Source of the DNA: Paracoccaceae bacterium
GTDB taxonomy: Bacteria > Pseudomonadota > Alphaproteobacteria > Rhodobacterales > Rhodobacteraceae
DNA: 64,000 nt
Direction of reading: 5' to 3'
NCBI GenBank assembly: GCA_020447005.1
Contig: JAGRDO010000006.1
Coordinates: forward strand, 63,047-127,046
The notes beneath the pieces are model-generated. The model made no database searches and was not told the DNA's origin. It was given only the letters and a program-made list of their open reading frames with translations. Position 1 is the first letter of the stretch; each line of letters begins with the position of its first letter. The position numbers and the translations under genes are program-made. Below are positions 57,151-64,000 of the stretch, in pieces.

Positions 57151-57164
57151 AATTTGATCAAATT
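57151..57164. promoter_or_regulatory. Perfect 14-base palindrome AATTTGATCAAATT
   Basis: Lies 34 bases upstream of the aminotransferase start, in an AT-rich patch of the 106-base gap after cobS. Its sequence and position suit an operator for a GntR- or Lrp-type regulator of the aminotransferase/ligase operon; no regulator gene is adjacent. Confidence 0.6.
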
Positions 57165-57222
57165 GGAATACGGAATTTTTGGGACAATGATGCCGAATGA
57201 AGAGCGCCCGGCGGATGTTTGA

Positions 57223-57972
57223 TCAAAGCAGGGCGCACAGGGCGACCCAGCCGGCAACCTCTGCCACCTGCTGCATGGCGCCCAGAACGTCGCCGGTTTG
57301 CCCGCCGATCTGGCGCATGGCGATCCCCGCCAGAATAAGGGCCGCCAACACCATCGCGAAGGCCACCAGAAGCGCGGTCCCAAGCCCCAGCGGCAGAAGG
57401 CAGAAAAACCCGATCAACGCAGCGGCCCATGCCGGGGCGGGATCATCCCCGGCCGCCATCCTGCCCAAACCGTTGTCGCGCGCCGCGGGCATGCGGATCA
57501 GTGCCATCGGCAGAACCGCGCGGCTTGCCGCAGCGATCCCGATCAGGGCCATCGCGGCCCCTCCGGCCCCGGCCAGCGCGGCGATGCCAACGGCGCGCAT
57601 CCCCAGCGCGATGCACAAGGCCACCACGCCATAGGTGCCGATCCGGCTGTCGCGCATGATCTCCAGCTTGCGTTCGCGGTTCCGGCCGCCGCCAAACCCG
57701 TCCGCCAGATCGGCCAGCCCGTCCTCATGCATGGCGCCGGTCGCCAGCAGCCCGGCCGCCAGCGCCATCAGGGCGGACATCGTCGCGGGCAGTCCCAACA
57801 GGGTGCCAACCCCGCAGGCCAGCGCCGAAATCAGGCCGACACCCGCACCGGCAAGCGGCCAGGCCCAGGAACTCGCGGCCATCGCGGGCGGCTCGCCCCC
57901 GATCCGGCCGACGGGCAGGCGGGTCAGAAGCTGAAAGGCCAGCCGCGCCTCATCTGCCCGCGACGGGGTCAT
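57223..57972 (-). CDS. cobS: Adenosylcobinamide-GDP ribazoletransferase (cobalamin synthase)
   Basis: Joins adenosylcobinamide-GDP to alpha-ribazole to give adenosylcobalamin (called CobV in some alphaproteobacteria). The 249-residue membrane protein has the metal motif HEDGLADLADGFGGGRNRERKLEIMRDSRIGTYGV and several hydrophobic segments. It overlaps cobT by four bases and is the last gene of cobU-cobT-cobS. Confidence 0.94.
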   Translation of the reverse strand: MTPSRADEARLAFQLLTRLPVGRIGGEPPAMAASSWAWPLAGAGVGLISALACGVGTLLGLPATMSALMALAAGLLATGAMHEDGLADLADGFGGGRNRERKLEIMRDSRIGTYGVVALCIALGMRAVGIAALAGAGGAAMALIGIAAASRAVLPMALIRMPAARDNGLGRMAAGDDPAPAWAAALIGFFCLLPLGLGTALLVAFAMVLAALILAGIAMRQIGGQTGDVLGAMQQVAEVAGWVALCALL

Positions 57973-58988
57973 GCCTCCGATACTCCCGCCTCGCCGAAGG
58001 TGGCCATGCCGTTGTGACAGGCCAGTGCCGCCCGCACGATACCCAGCGCCAGCGCCGCCCCCGAGCCTTCGCCCAGCCGCATGTCGAACTCCAGAACCGG
58101 GCGCTTGTGGATCGCGGCCAACAGCTTGCGATGCCCCGGCTCGGCCGAGGCATGGCCGACAAGGCAGTGGTCCAGCAACCGCTTGTCCGTGGCGTAAAGT
58201 ACCGCCGCCGCGGCCGTGCAGATGAACCCGTCGAGTATCACCGGGATCCGCGCGGCCCGCGCCGCCAGCACGGCACCGCAGATCGCCGCCTGTTCGCGCC
58301 CGCCAAGGGCGGCAAGGATCAAGGGCGGATCGCCCGCGACATTCGCGTGACGCTTCAGGCCCCTTTCGATCGCGTCGATCTTTCTTGCGATTCCGGCATT
58401 GTCAGAGCCTGTTCCCGGCCCCGTCCACTCGGCAACCGGCCCGCCGAAACAGGCGGCGGCAAGGGCGGCGGCAACCGTCGAATTGCCGATGCCCATTTCG
58501 CCGAGAACAAGGATGTCGGCGCCCTCATCGACCGCGGATGCCCCCTGCCACAGCGCGTCGAGACACTCGGTCTCGGACATCGCCGGGCCGGCGGTGAAAT
58601 CCCCCGTCGGCCGGTCGAGTTCCAGCGCGATCACCGAAAGTTTCGCCCCGTTCACCTCGCAAAGCTGGTTGATCGCGGCGCCGCCGGCCTCGAAATTGGC
58701 CACCATCTGGGCCGTCACCTCTTGCGGATAGGGGTTCACGCCCTGCGCGCAGACGCCGTGATTGCCGGCAAAGACCAGCGCCTGCGCCCCCCAGATCTCG
58801 GGCCGCGCGGTGCCGCGCCATTCGGCCATGAACTCGGCCAGCGCCTCCAACCGTCCCAGAGACCCCGGCGGTTTGGTCAGCGAATTCTGCCGCGCGCGGG
58901 CGGCTTCGGCCGCCGCATGGTCGGCAACGGGCAGGCGATCGGCCAATCTGGCGATGTCGGAAAGGGCGGCTACTCGGGGAAATGTCAT
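57969..58988 (-). CDS. cobT: Nicotinate-nucleotide-dimethylbenzimidazole phosphoribosyltransferase
   Basis: Activates the lower ligand as alpha-ribazole phosphate (named CobU in the Pseudomonas denitrificans scheme). The 339-residue protein has LTKPPGSLGRLEALAE, FAGNHGVCAQGVNPYPQEVT, GEMGIGNSTVAAAL, GFICTAAAAVLYA and FDMRLGEGSGAALAL, whose Glu is the catalytic base. It starts one base after the cobU stop and overlaps cobS (ATGA). Confidence 0.95.
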   Translation of the reverse strand: MTFPRVAALSDIARLADRLPVADHAAAEAARARQNSLTKPPGSLGRLEALAEFMAEWRGTARPEIWGAQALVFAGNHGVCAQGVNPYPQEVTAQMVANFEAGGAAINQLCEVNGAKLSVIALELDRPTGDFTAGPAMSETECLDALWQGASAVDEGADILVLGEMGIGNSTVAAALAAACFGGPVAEWTGPGTGSDNAGIARKIDAIERGLKRHANVAGDPPLILAALGGREQAAICGAVLAARAARIPVILDGFICTAAAAVLYATDKRLLDHCLVGHASAEPGHRKLLAAIHKRPVLEFDMRLGEGSGAALALGIVRAALACHNGMATFGEAGVSEA

Positions 58989-58989
58989 A

Positions 58990-59496
58990 TCATTTTACTT
59001 TCAGGGGAAGTCCGGCAACGGCCAGCCAGACTTCGTCCGACCCCGCCGCCACCCATTGATTGACCAGCCCGGCCGCATCGCGGAATTCCCGGGCAAGCTT
59101 GTTTTCGGGCACGATACCACTGCCCAGCTCGTTACTGACGATGACGACCGGGTCATCCTGCACCGCCAGGGCAGAAACCAGTTCCTGCCCCGCTTGCCGC
59201 CAGTCGCGCCCGGCGAACATCAGATTGGACAGCCAGAGCGTCAGGCAATCGACCAGTCTCGGCCCCTGCCCATCCGTCGCCTTCAGCGCGGCGACAAGAT
59301 CCAGAGGTTCGGCGCGGGTCGTCCATTCGGGCCCGCGCCGCATCTGATGGTCGGCGATTCGCCGGGCCATTTCATCATCGCCTGCCTCGGCCGTTGCGAT
59401 ATAGACGGCGCGAACCCCAAGCGAGAGCGTCATTGCCTCGGCAATGCCGCTTTTGCCCGATCGTGCGCCACCTGTAATGAATATCGTCTTGCCCAT
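58990..59496 (-). CDS. cobU: Adenosylcobinamide kinase / adenosylcobinamide-phosphate guanylyltransferase
   Basis: Bifunctional nucleotide-loop assembly enzyme (CobP in the aerobic nomenclature). The 168-residue protein has the P-loop FITGGARSGKS near the start, ARRIADHQMRRGPEWTT with His50 (site of guanylylation), VDCLTLWLSNLM and VSNELGSGIVP. The ATG at 59496 gives the usual length; longer frames are antisense to the divergent phosphatase. Confidence 0.95.
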   Translation of the reverse strand: MGKTIFITGGARSGKSGIAEAMTLSLGVRAVYIATAEAGDDEMARRIADHQMRRGPEWTTRAEPLDLVAALKATDGQGPRLVDCLTLWLSNLMFAGRDWRQAGQELVSALAVQDDPVVIVSNELGSGIVPENKLAREFRDAAGLVNQWVAAGSDEVWLAVAGLPLKVK

Positions 59497-59547
59497 GAGC
59501 CGATCTAAAATCAGAAACCCGTACCCGGTGAAAGTGAGAATCCGACA

Positions 59548-60132
59548 GTGAACGGCAGCGATACGACCGAGATCACGATCATACGGCACGCGCCCACGCG
59601 TTCCCCCGGCCGTCTTTGCGGCCGGACGGATGTCCGGGCGAACACCGATGGCGACATGCGCATTGCCCGAATGGCGCGCGATTTGCCCGTTCCCGCGCGG
59701 CTGATCGCCAGCCCGGCCCGCCGCTGCATAGAAACCGCCGCCGCCCTCTGGCCCGGCCGCCGCCCCGACGCACTCGAAAACAGCCTTTGGGAACAGGATT
59801 TCGGCGAATGGGAAGGGCTCGCCTATGCCGATCTTCCCGATCTGGGTCCGCAAAGCCTCGATTACCTTGCCAGTCACCGGCCGCCAAAAGGGGAAAGCTT
59901 CGCCGACATGGCGCATCGCGTCGCGCCGGTATTGCAGACACTCGCCCGTCAGGGCGACACGACTGTCGTCGCCCATGCCGGCACGGTCCGGGCGGCCATC
60001 GCCCTTGCGAACGGATCGCTCGCATCGGCCCTCTCGTACGAGATCGCGCACCTGTCGATGACACGGCTCCGCGCCGCCCCGGATGGCCGCTGGTCCATCG
60101 TCTTTGTCAACAGAACGGCGGATATCGGATGA
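59548..60132 (+). CDS. cobC: Histidine phosphatase, probable alpha-ribazole phosphatase
   Basis: 194 residues with the RHG signature IIRHAPTR (catalytic His), the acidic WEQDFGEWEGL and the second His in VVAHAGTVRA. In this cobalamin cluster the likely role is removing phosphate from alpha-ribazole phosphate or adenosylcobalamin 5'-phosphate. It starts at a GTG (59548). It diverges from cobU across only 51 bases. Confidence 0.85.
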   Translation: MNGSDTTEITIIRHAPTRSPGRLCGRTDVRANTDGDMRIARMARDLPVPARLIASPARRCIETAAALWPGRRPDALENSLWEQDFGEWEGLAYADLPDLGPQSLDYLASHRPPKGESFADMAHRVAPVLQTLARQGDTTVVAHAGTVRAAIALANGSLASALSYEIAHLSMTRLRAAPDGRWSIVFVNRTADIG

Positions 60133-60283
60133 CTATCCGCATTTTACCCAATGAGTCCAAAAGGAACCCGGGTCCGACCATATCCCCCTTTTATGTCGCA
60201 AACGATGGGACTATGACTCCAAATCGCCCGTCAGGCCTGAAGCGGGCACCGGTGTTTAATTGGTATCAGGGTTGGGGGGTAAG
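60133..60283. other. Gap between the phosphatase and cbiB
   Basis: 151 bases with two near-identical direct repeats, ATGAGTCCAAAA (60151-60162) and ATGACTCCAAAT (60213-60224), and an ACCCGGGT palindrome between them. No cobalamin riboswitch B12-box could be found, although the site would suit one. Confidence 0.4.
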
Positions 60284-61225
60284 ATGTCGGGCGCATCCAT
60301 GATGCTTGTGGCCTTGGCTATCGATGCGTTGATCGGCTGGCCGAAACTTCTGTACGAAGCAATCGGCCATCCCGTGACGTGGATGGGGCGGCTCATCGGG
60401 TTTCTCGACCGGCATTTCGGCGGCGATGGCATCGACGACCGCGCACGCAGGATGGGCGGCATAGCCACGCTGGTCATTGTCGTCGGCATCGCGGCCGAGA
60501 TCGCATGGCTCCTCACGTTCCTGCTGCCCGAAGGAAATCTGGGCATCGTTTTGGGCGGCATCCTCGCCTGGCCCTTCATCGCGACCCGCTCCTTGCGTGA
60601 ACATGTGTCCGCCGTCGCCGATGACCTCGATGCAGGCGACATGCGCTCGGCGCGCGTCTCGGTCAGCCGCATCGTCGGGCGCGATCCGGACCAGCTGGAC
60701 GAAGCCGGTATCAGCCGCGCCGCGCTGGAAAGCCTTGCCGAAAACAGCTCTGACGGGATTGTGGCCCCGGTCTTCTGGGGGGTCATCCTCGGCCTGCCGG
60801 GCATCGTCGCCTACAAGGCCATCAACACACTCGATTCGATGATCGGCCACCGCACGCCGCGTCACGAAGCCTTTGGCTGGGCCTCCGCGAAACTTGACGA
60901 TCTGGTCAATATCATTCCCGCGCGACTCACCGGGGCGCTTTATGCGCTCTTGTCCGGCCATCCCGGGGTCGCGCTCACAACCATGCTGCGCGATGCCCGC
61001 CGCCACCGCTCGCCCAATGCCGGTTGGCCCGAGGCCGCACTGGCAGGGGGCCTTGGTGTCCGTCTGTCCGGCCCGCGCAGCTATGCCGACGGGATATCCG
61101 ACGAACCCTGGCTCAATCTCGGGGCGCCCGACCCGGGCCCCGCGGACCTTCGCCGCGGGCTTCGGCTTTATGGTTACGTTATCCTTGCTCTCGTCGCGCT
61201 CGTCGCGGTATCTGCCCTTGCCTGA
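60284..61225 (+). CDS. cbiB: Adenosylcobinamide-phosphate synthase (CbiB/CobD)
   Basis: Attaches (R)-1-amino-2-propanol phosphate to adenosylcobyric acid at the membrane. The 313-residue protein has ALAIDALIGWPKLLYEAIGHPVTWMGRLI, RVSVSRIVGRDPDQLDEAGISRAALESLAENSSDGIVAPVFW, NTLDSMIGHRTPRHEAFGWASAKLDDLVNIIPARLT and SPNAGWPEAALAGGLGVRLSGP, all family hallmarks. GGGGGGTAAG precedes the ATG. Called CobD in aerobic-pathway nomenclature. Confidence 0.95.
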   Translation: MSGASMMLVALAIDALIGWPKLLYEAIGHPVTWMGRLIGFLDRHFGGDGIDDRARRMGGIATLVIVVGIAAEIAWLLTFLLPEGNLGIVLGGILAWPFIATRSLREHVSAVADDLDAGDMRSARVSVSRIVGRDPDQLDEAGISRAALESLAENSSDGIVAPVFWGVILGLPGIVAYKAINTLDSMIGHRTPRHEAFGWASAKLDDLVNIIPARLTGALYALLSGHPGVALTTMLRDARRHRSPNAGWPEAALAGGLGVRLSGPRSYADGISDEPWLNLGAPDPGPADLRRGLRLYGYVILALVALVAVSALA

Positions 61226-61238
61226 TGGCGGAGGGGCG

Positions 61239-62207
61239 ATGCGGGATCACGGTGGCAACATCGACAAGGCAGCGGCCAGATTTGGCGGCAAAAGATCGGA
61301 TTGGATCGATCTTTCCACGGGAATCAACCGCGTACCCTATCCGGTTGGCAGGCTCTCGGCCGCGGCCTGGACCGATCTGCCGACCGAATCCGCCCGCGAC
61401 ACGCTGATCGCCGCCGCCGCAAACGCATATCGTTCGACCGCCGCCATCCTGCCGGTGGCCGGGGCGCAGGCGGCAATCCAGCTGATCCCAAGGTTGACCG
61501 CGCCGGCGCATGCCCGCGTGCTCGGCCCGACCTATAACGAACACGCCGGCGCGCTGGTGGCCGCTGGCTGGCAGGTGAAAGAGGTATCAAGGCCCGAGGA
61601 TCTCGCCGGTGCGGACCTGGCCGTCATCGTCAATCCCAACAATCCGGATGGCCGCCGCCTGACCACGGACAGGCTTCTGGCGCTTCAGGATGATATAGGC
61701 ACGCTTGTTGTGGACGAAAGCTTTGCCGATCCTCGCCCCGACTGCTCGATCGCACCTTTCGCGGGCCGGCCCGGGCTGCTGATTCTCCGGTCTTTCGGCA
61801 AGTTCTACGGCCTCGCCGGGCTTCGTCTCGGGTTTGTCCTCGGCTCAGAAGGGCCGATAGCCCGGCTTGCGGCCATGGCCGGCCCCTGGCCGGTTTCCGG
61901 CGCCGCGATCGAGCTTGGCAGACAGGCGCTGAGCGATACCGAATGGCAGGCGGAAACGACGGCGCGCCTGACAAGGGAAACGGCCCGGATGGACGAAATC
62001 GCCGCATCGGCCGGGTGGCGGACCATCGGCGGAACCGAGCTTTTTCGGCTCTATGACACGGGAAATGCCCTGAAGTCACAGGAACGGCTGGCAAAGGCGC
62101 ATATCTGGTCGCGGGTGTTTCCCTACAGCGACAGCTGGCTGCGCCTTGGCATGCCGGGAACCCCCGAAGAATGGTCGCGGCTGGCGGCGGCCCTGGCAAC
62201 GCCCTAA
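61239..62207 (+). CDS. cobD: L-threonine-O-3-phosphate decarboxylase
   Basis: PLP enzyme that supplies aminopropanol phosphate for CbiB (CobC in Pseudomonas denitrificans naming). The 322-residue protein has [73 protein letters not shown] with the PLP-Lys, and [16 protein letters not shown] precedes the ATG at 61239. It follows cbiB by 13 bases and is convergent with cobQ (4-base overlap of stops). Confidence 0.9.
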   Translation: MRDHGGNIDKAAARFGGKRSDWIDLSTGINRVPYPVGRLSAAAWTDLPTESARDTLIAAAANAYRSTAAILPVAGAQAAIQLIPRLTAPAHARVLGPTYNEHAGALVAAGWQVKEVSRPEDLAGADLAVIVNPNNPDGRRLTTDRLLALQDDIGTLVVDESFADPRPDCSIAPFAGRPGLLILRSFGKFYGLAGLRLGFVLGSEGPIARLAAMAGPWPVSGAAIELGRQALSDTEWQAETTARLTRETARMDEIAASAGWRTIGGTELFRLYDTGNALKSQERLAKAHIWSRVFPYSDSWLRLGMPGTPEEWSRLAAALATP

Positions 62208-63646
62208 CGGGCCAGCGCCAGAAGCCCGTCAATGTCCAGATGCGTCTCCATGTGATCGGCAAGACGGTCGAGCGTCACATCGACATCCTCACCGTATCGA
62301 AGGGACGATACCGCCCCCAGCCGGTCCAGAAAGGCGGCGCGGAATGCGTCGCCCGTGAACATGCCATGCAGATAGCTGCCGATGATCCGGCCATTCGCCG
62401 ACATGGCCCCTTCGGCAATGCCCGAAACATGCGCGAAAGGGCGCGCCCGGTCTGCCCCTTCGGTTCGCCCGATGTGAATTTCGTACCCGCTCATCGCCAC
62501 GCCGCTGACGGCATGAACGGCCGTGACCCGCTCAAGCCGCTTGTCCGCCGTCATGACCGTCGCGACATCAAGGTGGCCAAGCCCGATCGTGTCGCCGGCG
62601 GCACCTTCAACCCCGTCCGGATCGGAAATGCGCGAGCCGAGCATCTGGTAGCCGCCGCAGATCCCCAGAACATGCCCCCCGCGCCGGATATGCGCGGCAA
62701 GATCGATGTCCCAGCCCTGCTCACGCAGAAAGGCCAGATCTCCACGCGTGGATTTGGATCCGGGAAGAATCACAAGACCGGCATCCCCCGGTATGGCCTC
62801 GCCCGCGCGAACCATGGCCAGGCTGACCGCCGGTTCGAGTTTCAGGGGGTCGAGGTCATCGAAATTCGCGATACGGGACAGTGCCAGACAGGCGATCTTC
62901 AGCGGCCCGTCCCCCGCATTGCCGCCAAGGTCCAGAGCATCCTCGGCGGGCAGTTTCGACGCCTCCCGGAAATAGGGCAAAACCCCGAAGCCGCGCCACC
63001 CGGTCCGCGCCCCGATCAGCCGGTATCCGTCGTCGAAAAGGCTCGGGTCGCCGCGAAACTTGTTGATCAGAAACCCCGCGACCAATGCCGCATCCTCCGG
63101 GTCAAGCACGGCCTGCGTGCCCACAAGCTGCGCAATGACACCGCCCCGGTCGATATCGCCCGCCAGCACGACCGGCACATCCGCCGCCCGCGCAAAGCCC
63201 ATATTGGCAATGTCGCCCCCGCGCAGATTGACCTCGGCCGGGCTGCCCGCACCCTCGACGATGACAAGATCATGGGCGGCCTTCAGCCGGTTGAAGCTTT
63301 CCAGCACCGAGGTCAGAAGTTGCGGCTTCAGGGCGGCATAGTCTCTTGCCCGCACCGTCGTCAGCCGCCTGCCCTGCACCACCACCTGCGACCCGGTATC
63401 GGTCTCTGGCTTCAAGAGCACCGGATTCATGTCCGTGTGCGGCTCGAGCCCCGAAGCCATGGCCTGCAAGGCCTGCGCCCGCCCGATCTCGCCCCCGTCG
63501 ACGGTCACCGCGGCATTGTTCGACATGTTCTGCGGCTTGAAGGGTGCGACCGAAAACCCCCTGCGCCTCGCGGAGCGGCACAGCCCCGCGACCAGCAACG
63601 ACTTGCCGACATTCGAACCGCAGCCCTGAATCATCAGCGCGACCAA
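62204..63646 (-). CDS. cobQ: Adenosylcobyric acid synthase (amidating)
   Basis: Amidates four carboxylates of adenosylcobyrinic acid diamide using glutamine and ATP. The 480-residue protein has [47 protein letters not shown], the glutaminase nucleophile in [11 protein letters not shown] and the His in [11 protein letters not shown] start at the TTG 63644-63646: GGAGG lies six bases upstream, and four residues precede the usual MIQG. The ATG at 63634 lacks a site. Its leader can fold so as to hide the ribosome-binding site (see separate entry). Confidence 0.92.
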   Translation of the reverse strand: MVALMIQGCGSNVGKSLLVAGLCRSARRRGFSVAPFKPQNMSNNAAVTVDGGEIGRAQALQAMASGLEPHTDMNPVLLKPETDTGSQVVVQGRRLTTVRARDYAALKPQLLTSVLESFNRLKAAHDLVIVEGAGSPAEVNLRGGDIANMGFARAADVPVVLAGDIDRGGVIAQLVGTQAVLDPEDAALVAGFLINKFRGDPSLFDDGYRLIGARTGWRGFGVLPYFREASKLPAEDALDLGGNAGDGPLKIACLALSRIANFDDLDPLKLEPAVSLAMVRAGEAIPGDAGLVILPGSKSTRGDLAFLREQGWDIDLAAHIRRGGHVLGICGGYQMLGSRISDPDGVEGAAGDTIGLGHLDVATVMTADKRLERVTAVHAVSGVAMSGYEIHIGRTEGADRARPFAHVSGIAEGAMSANGRIIGSYLHGMFTGDAFRAAFLDRLGAVSSLRYGEDVDVTLDRLADHMETHLDIDGLLALAR

Positions 63647-63650
63647 GGCA

Positions 63651-63700
63651 TACCTCCGCCAAGGCGCCTGCCGCGCCGTCGGATGCCTCCGGCGGAGGTA
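63651..63700 (-). promoter_or_regulatory. cobQ leader with SD-sequestering inverted repeat
   Basis: On the transcribed strand TACCTCCGCC (63691-63700) is perfectly complementary to GGCGGAGGTA (63651-63660), which holds the cobQ ribosome-binding site; 30 bases separate them. The upstream arm can instead pair locally (CCTCC-GCC-GGAGG, 63686-63698), freeing the ribosome-binding site. The two pairings exclude one another. No known riboswitch consensus was recognised. Confidence 0.5.
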
Positions 63701-63863
63701 TTTTTGACCACGATGAAAGGCAGGGGAACAGATCTGCACCCCGCCTCGGGCGGACAGGTCCGGGGAGACGGGGTGCTTTCACCGTGGGCGGTCATCGGCG
63801 CCTCCGCCTGTACCGCAGAACCATTCTGCGCGCGCAATCCTTTCATCGTGGTTAAAATACCTC
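63695..63863. repeat. Long inverted repeat element between cobO and cobQ
   Basis: The 26-base arm at 63695-63720 (begins GAGGTATTTTTGACCACG) recurs inverted at 63839-63863 with one indel and one mismatch. About 118 bases of non-coding sequence lie between. The right copy runs into CGGGGGTCCGGGGG and a CCGGGGGC-GGC-GCCCCCGG hairpin (63870-63888), a form I know as a common intergenic repeat in Rhodobacteraceae (from memory). Two inverted copies make a possible small mobile or REP-like composite. No transposase gene is inside. Confidence 0.65.
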
Positions 63864-63869
63864 GGGGGT

Positions 63870-63888
63870 CCGGGGGCGGCGCCCCCGG
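63870..63888 (-). terminator. GC hairpin downstream of cobO
   Basis: An eight-base-pair stem (CCGGGGGC / GCCCCCGG) with a GGC loop, 51 bases after the cobO stop in transcription order. On the minus strand it runs on into GAGGTATTTTAACC, a weakly T-rich tract. It could serve as the cobO terminator as well as the end of the repeat. Confidence 0.5.
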
Positions 63889-63938
63889 CTGTGACACCCC
63901 GGGCGCACCTGCCAAATCAACGCCGCATCCGCGCGCCA

Positions 63939-64000
63939 TCAGAACTCCACGCCCTTCTGGCCCTTGATGCCCGACCGGAACGGATGCTTGACCAGCGTCA
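63939..64000 (-). CDS. cobO: Cob(I)yrinic acid a,c-diamide adenosyltransferase, C-terminal end
   Basis: Only the last 19 codons and the stop (TGA, 63941-63939) are in the window: TLVKHPFRSGIKGQKGVEF. The KHPFRSGxKxQxGxEF ending is typical of CobO/BtuR-type corrinoid adenosyltransferases, which attach the adenosyl group to Co(I) corrinoid. The gene fits the cobalamin cluster and lies upstream of cobQ on the same strand. The rest is beyond the window edge. Confidence 0.82.
   Translation of the reverse strand, partial: TLVKHPFRSGIKGQKGVEF

Noticed and set aside
60133-60283. Cobalamin riboswitch before cbiB
   Set aside because: No B12-box or recognisable four-way core was seen.
62171-63967. 598-codon frame opposite cobQ
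   Set aside because: Shadow of cobQ, running on through the repeat region.
1-64000. tRNA, rRNA, CRISPR arrays, transposases or phage genes
   Set aside because: Searched by eye on both strands; no cloverleaf, repeat-spacer pattern, DDE transposase or phage structural motif was found.

Overview
The window looks like a chromosomal, origin-proximal segment of a member of the Rhodobacteraceae (Rhodobacterales, Alphaproteobacteria). The sequence is GC-rich, genes are packed with ATGA, GTGA and TGATG start/stop overlaps, and several gene clusters are typical of this family: maf-aroE-coaE-dnaQ beside rho/hemJ, regB-senC-regA-hvrA, a kinase-less DivL-like PAS protein with a perfect CtrA box, tsaE-amgK-murU-addB-addA-trxA, secB-fxsA-Tim44-mltA-smr and hslV/hslU. 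No phage, insertion sequence, CRISPR array, tRNA or rRNA was seen. The species cannot be named from this sequence.

Layout: 1-4942 holds rho (its 3' end lies outside the window) and hemJ leaving leftwards, a 424-base intergenic stretch with two consensus DnaA boxes (candidate oriC), and the rightward maf-aroE-coaE-dnaQ run. 4943-30309 looks like an accessory block between dnaQ and its usual neighbour secB. It contains an undecaprenyl-phosphate sugar transferase, a complete D-xylose uptake and catabolism locus (xylFHGBA with a divergent ROK repressor), an FG-GAP/ASPIC secreted protein facing a MauG-like diheme enzyme, YihY, tamA-tamB, and a tripartite tricarboxylate system (tctCBA) with its own two-component system, a binding-protein-like third partner, and a DUF1446/AtuA plus DUF4387 pair of unknown chemistry.

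30316-37508 returns to housekeeping genes: idi and secB, fxsA, Tim44-like, mltA, smr, hslV-membrane protein-hslU, trxA. 37565-46099 is the leftward tsaE-amgK-murU-addB-addA operon (tRNA t6A synthesis, peptidoglycan recycling, double-strand break repair). It is followed by an isolated pcaF, DivL, and the RegBA redox regulon core with SenC and HvrA.

52634-57116 carries adenine deaminase and a leftward operon of a class III aminotransferase and a glutamine-synthetase-like ligase, preceded by a 14-base palindrome. 57223-64000 is a cobalamin lower-ligand and assembly cluster: cobU-cobT-cobS leftward, a phosphatase, cbiB and cobD rightward, then cobQ and the end of cobO leftward. A composite inverted repeat and a leader that could hide the cobQ ribosome-binding site lie between cobO and cobQ.

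The most notable items are the candidate chromosomal origin, the CtrA box in front of a kinase-less DivL, the cobQ leader with two mutually exclusive hairpins, the diheme-enzyme/FG-GAP pair, and the tct-AtuA-DUF4387 operon. All annotations come from reading the sequence and from knowledge of protein families; no database search was run.
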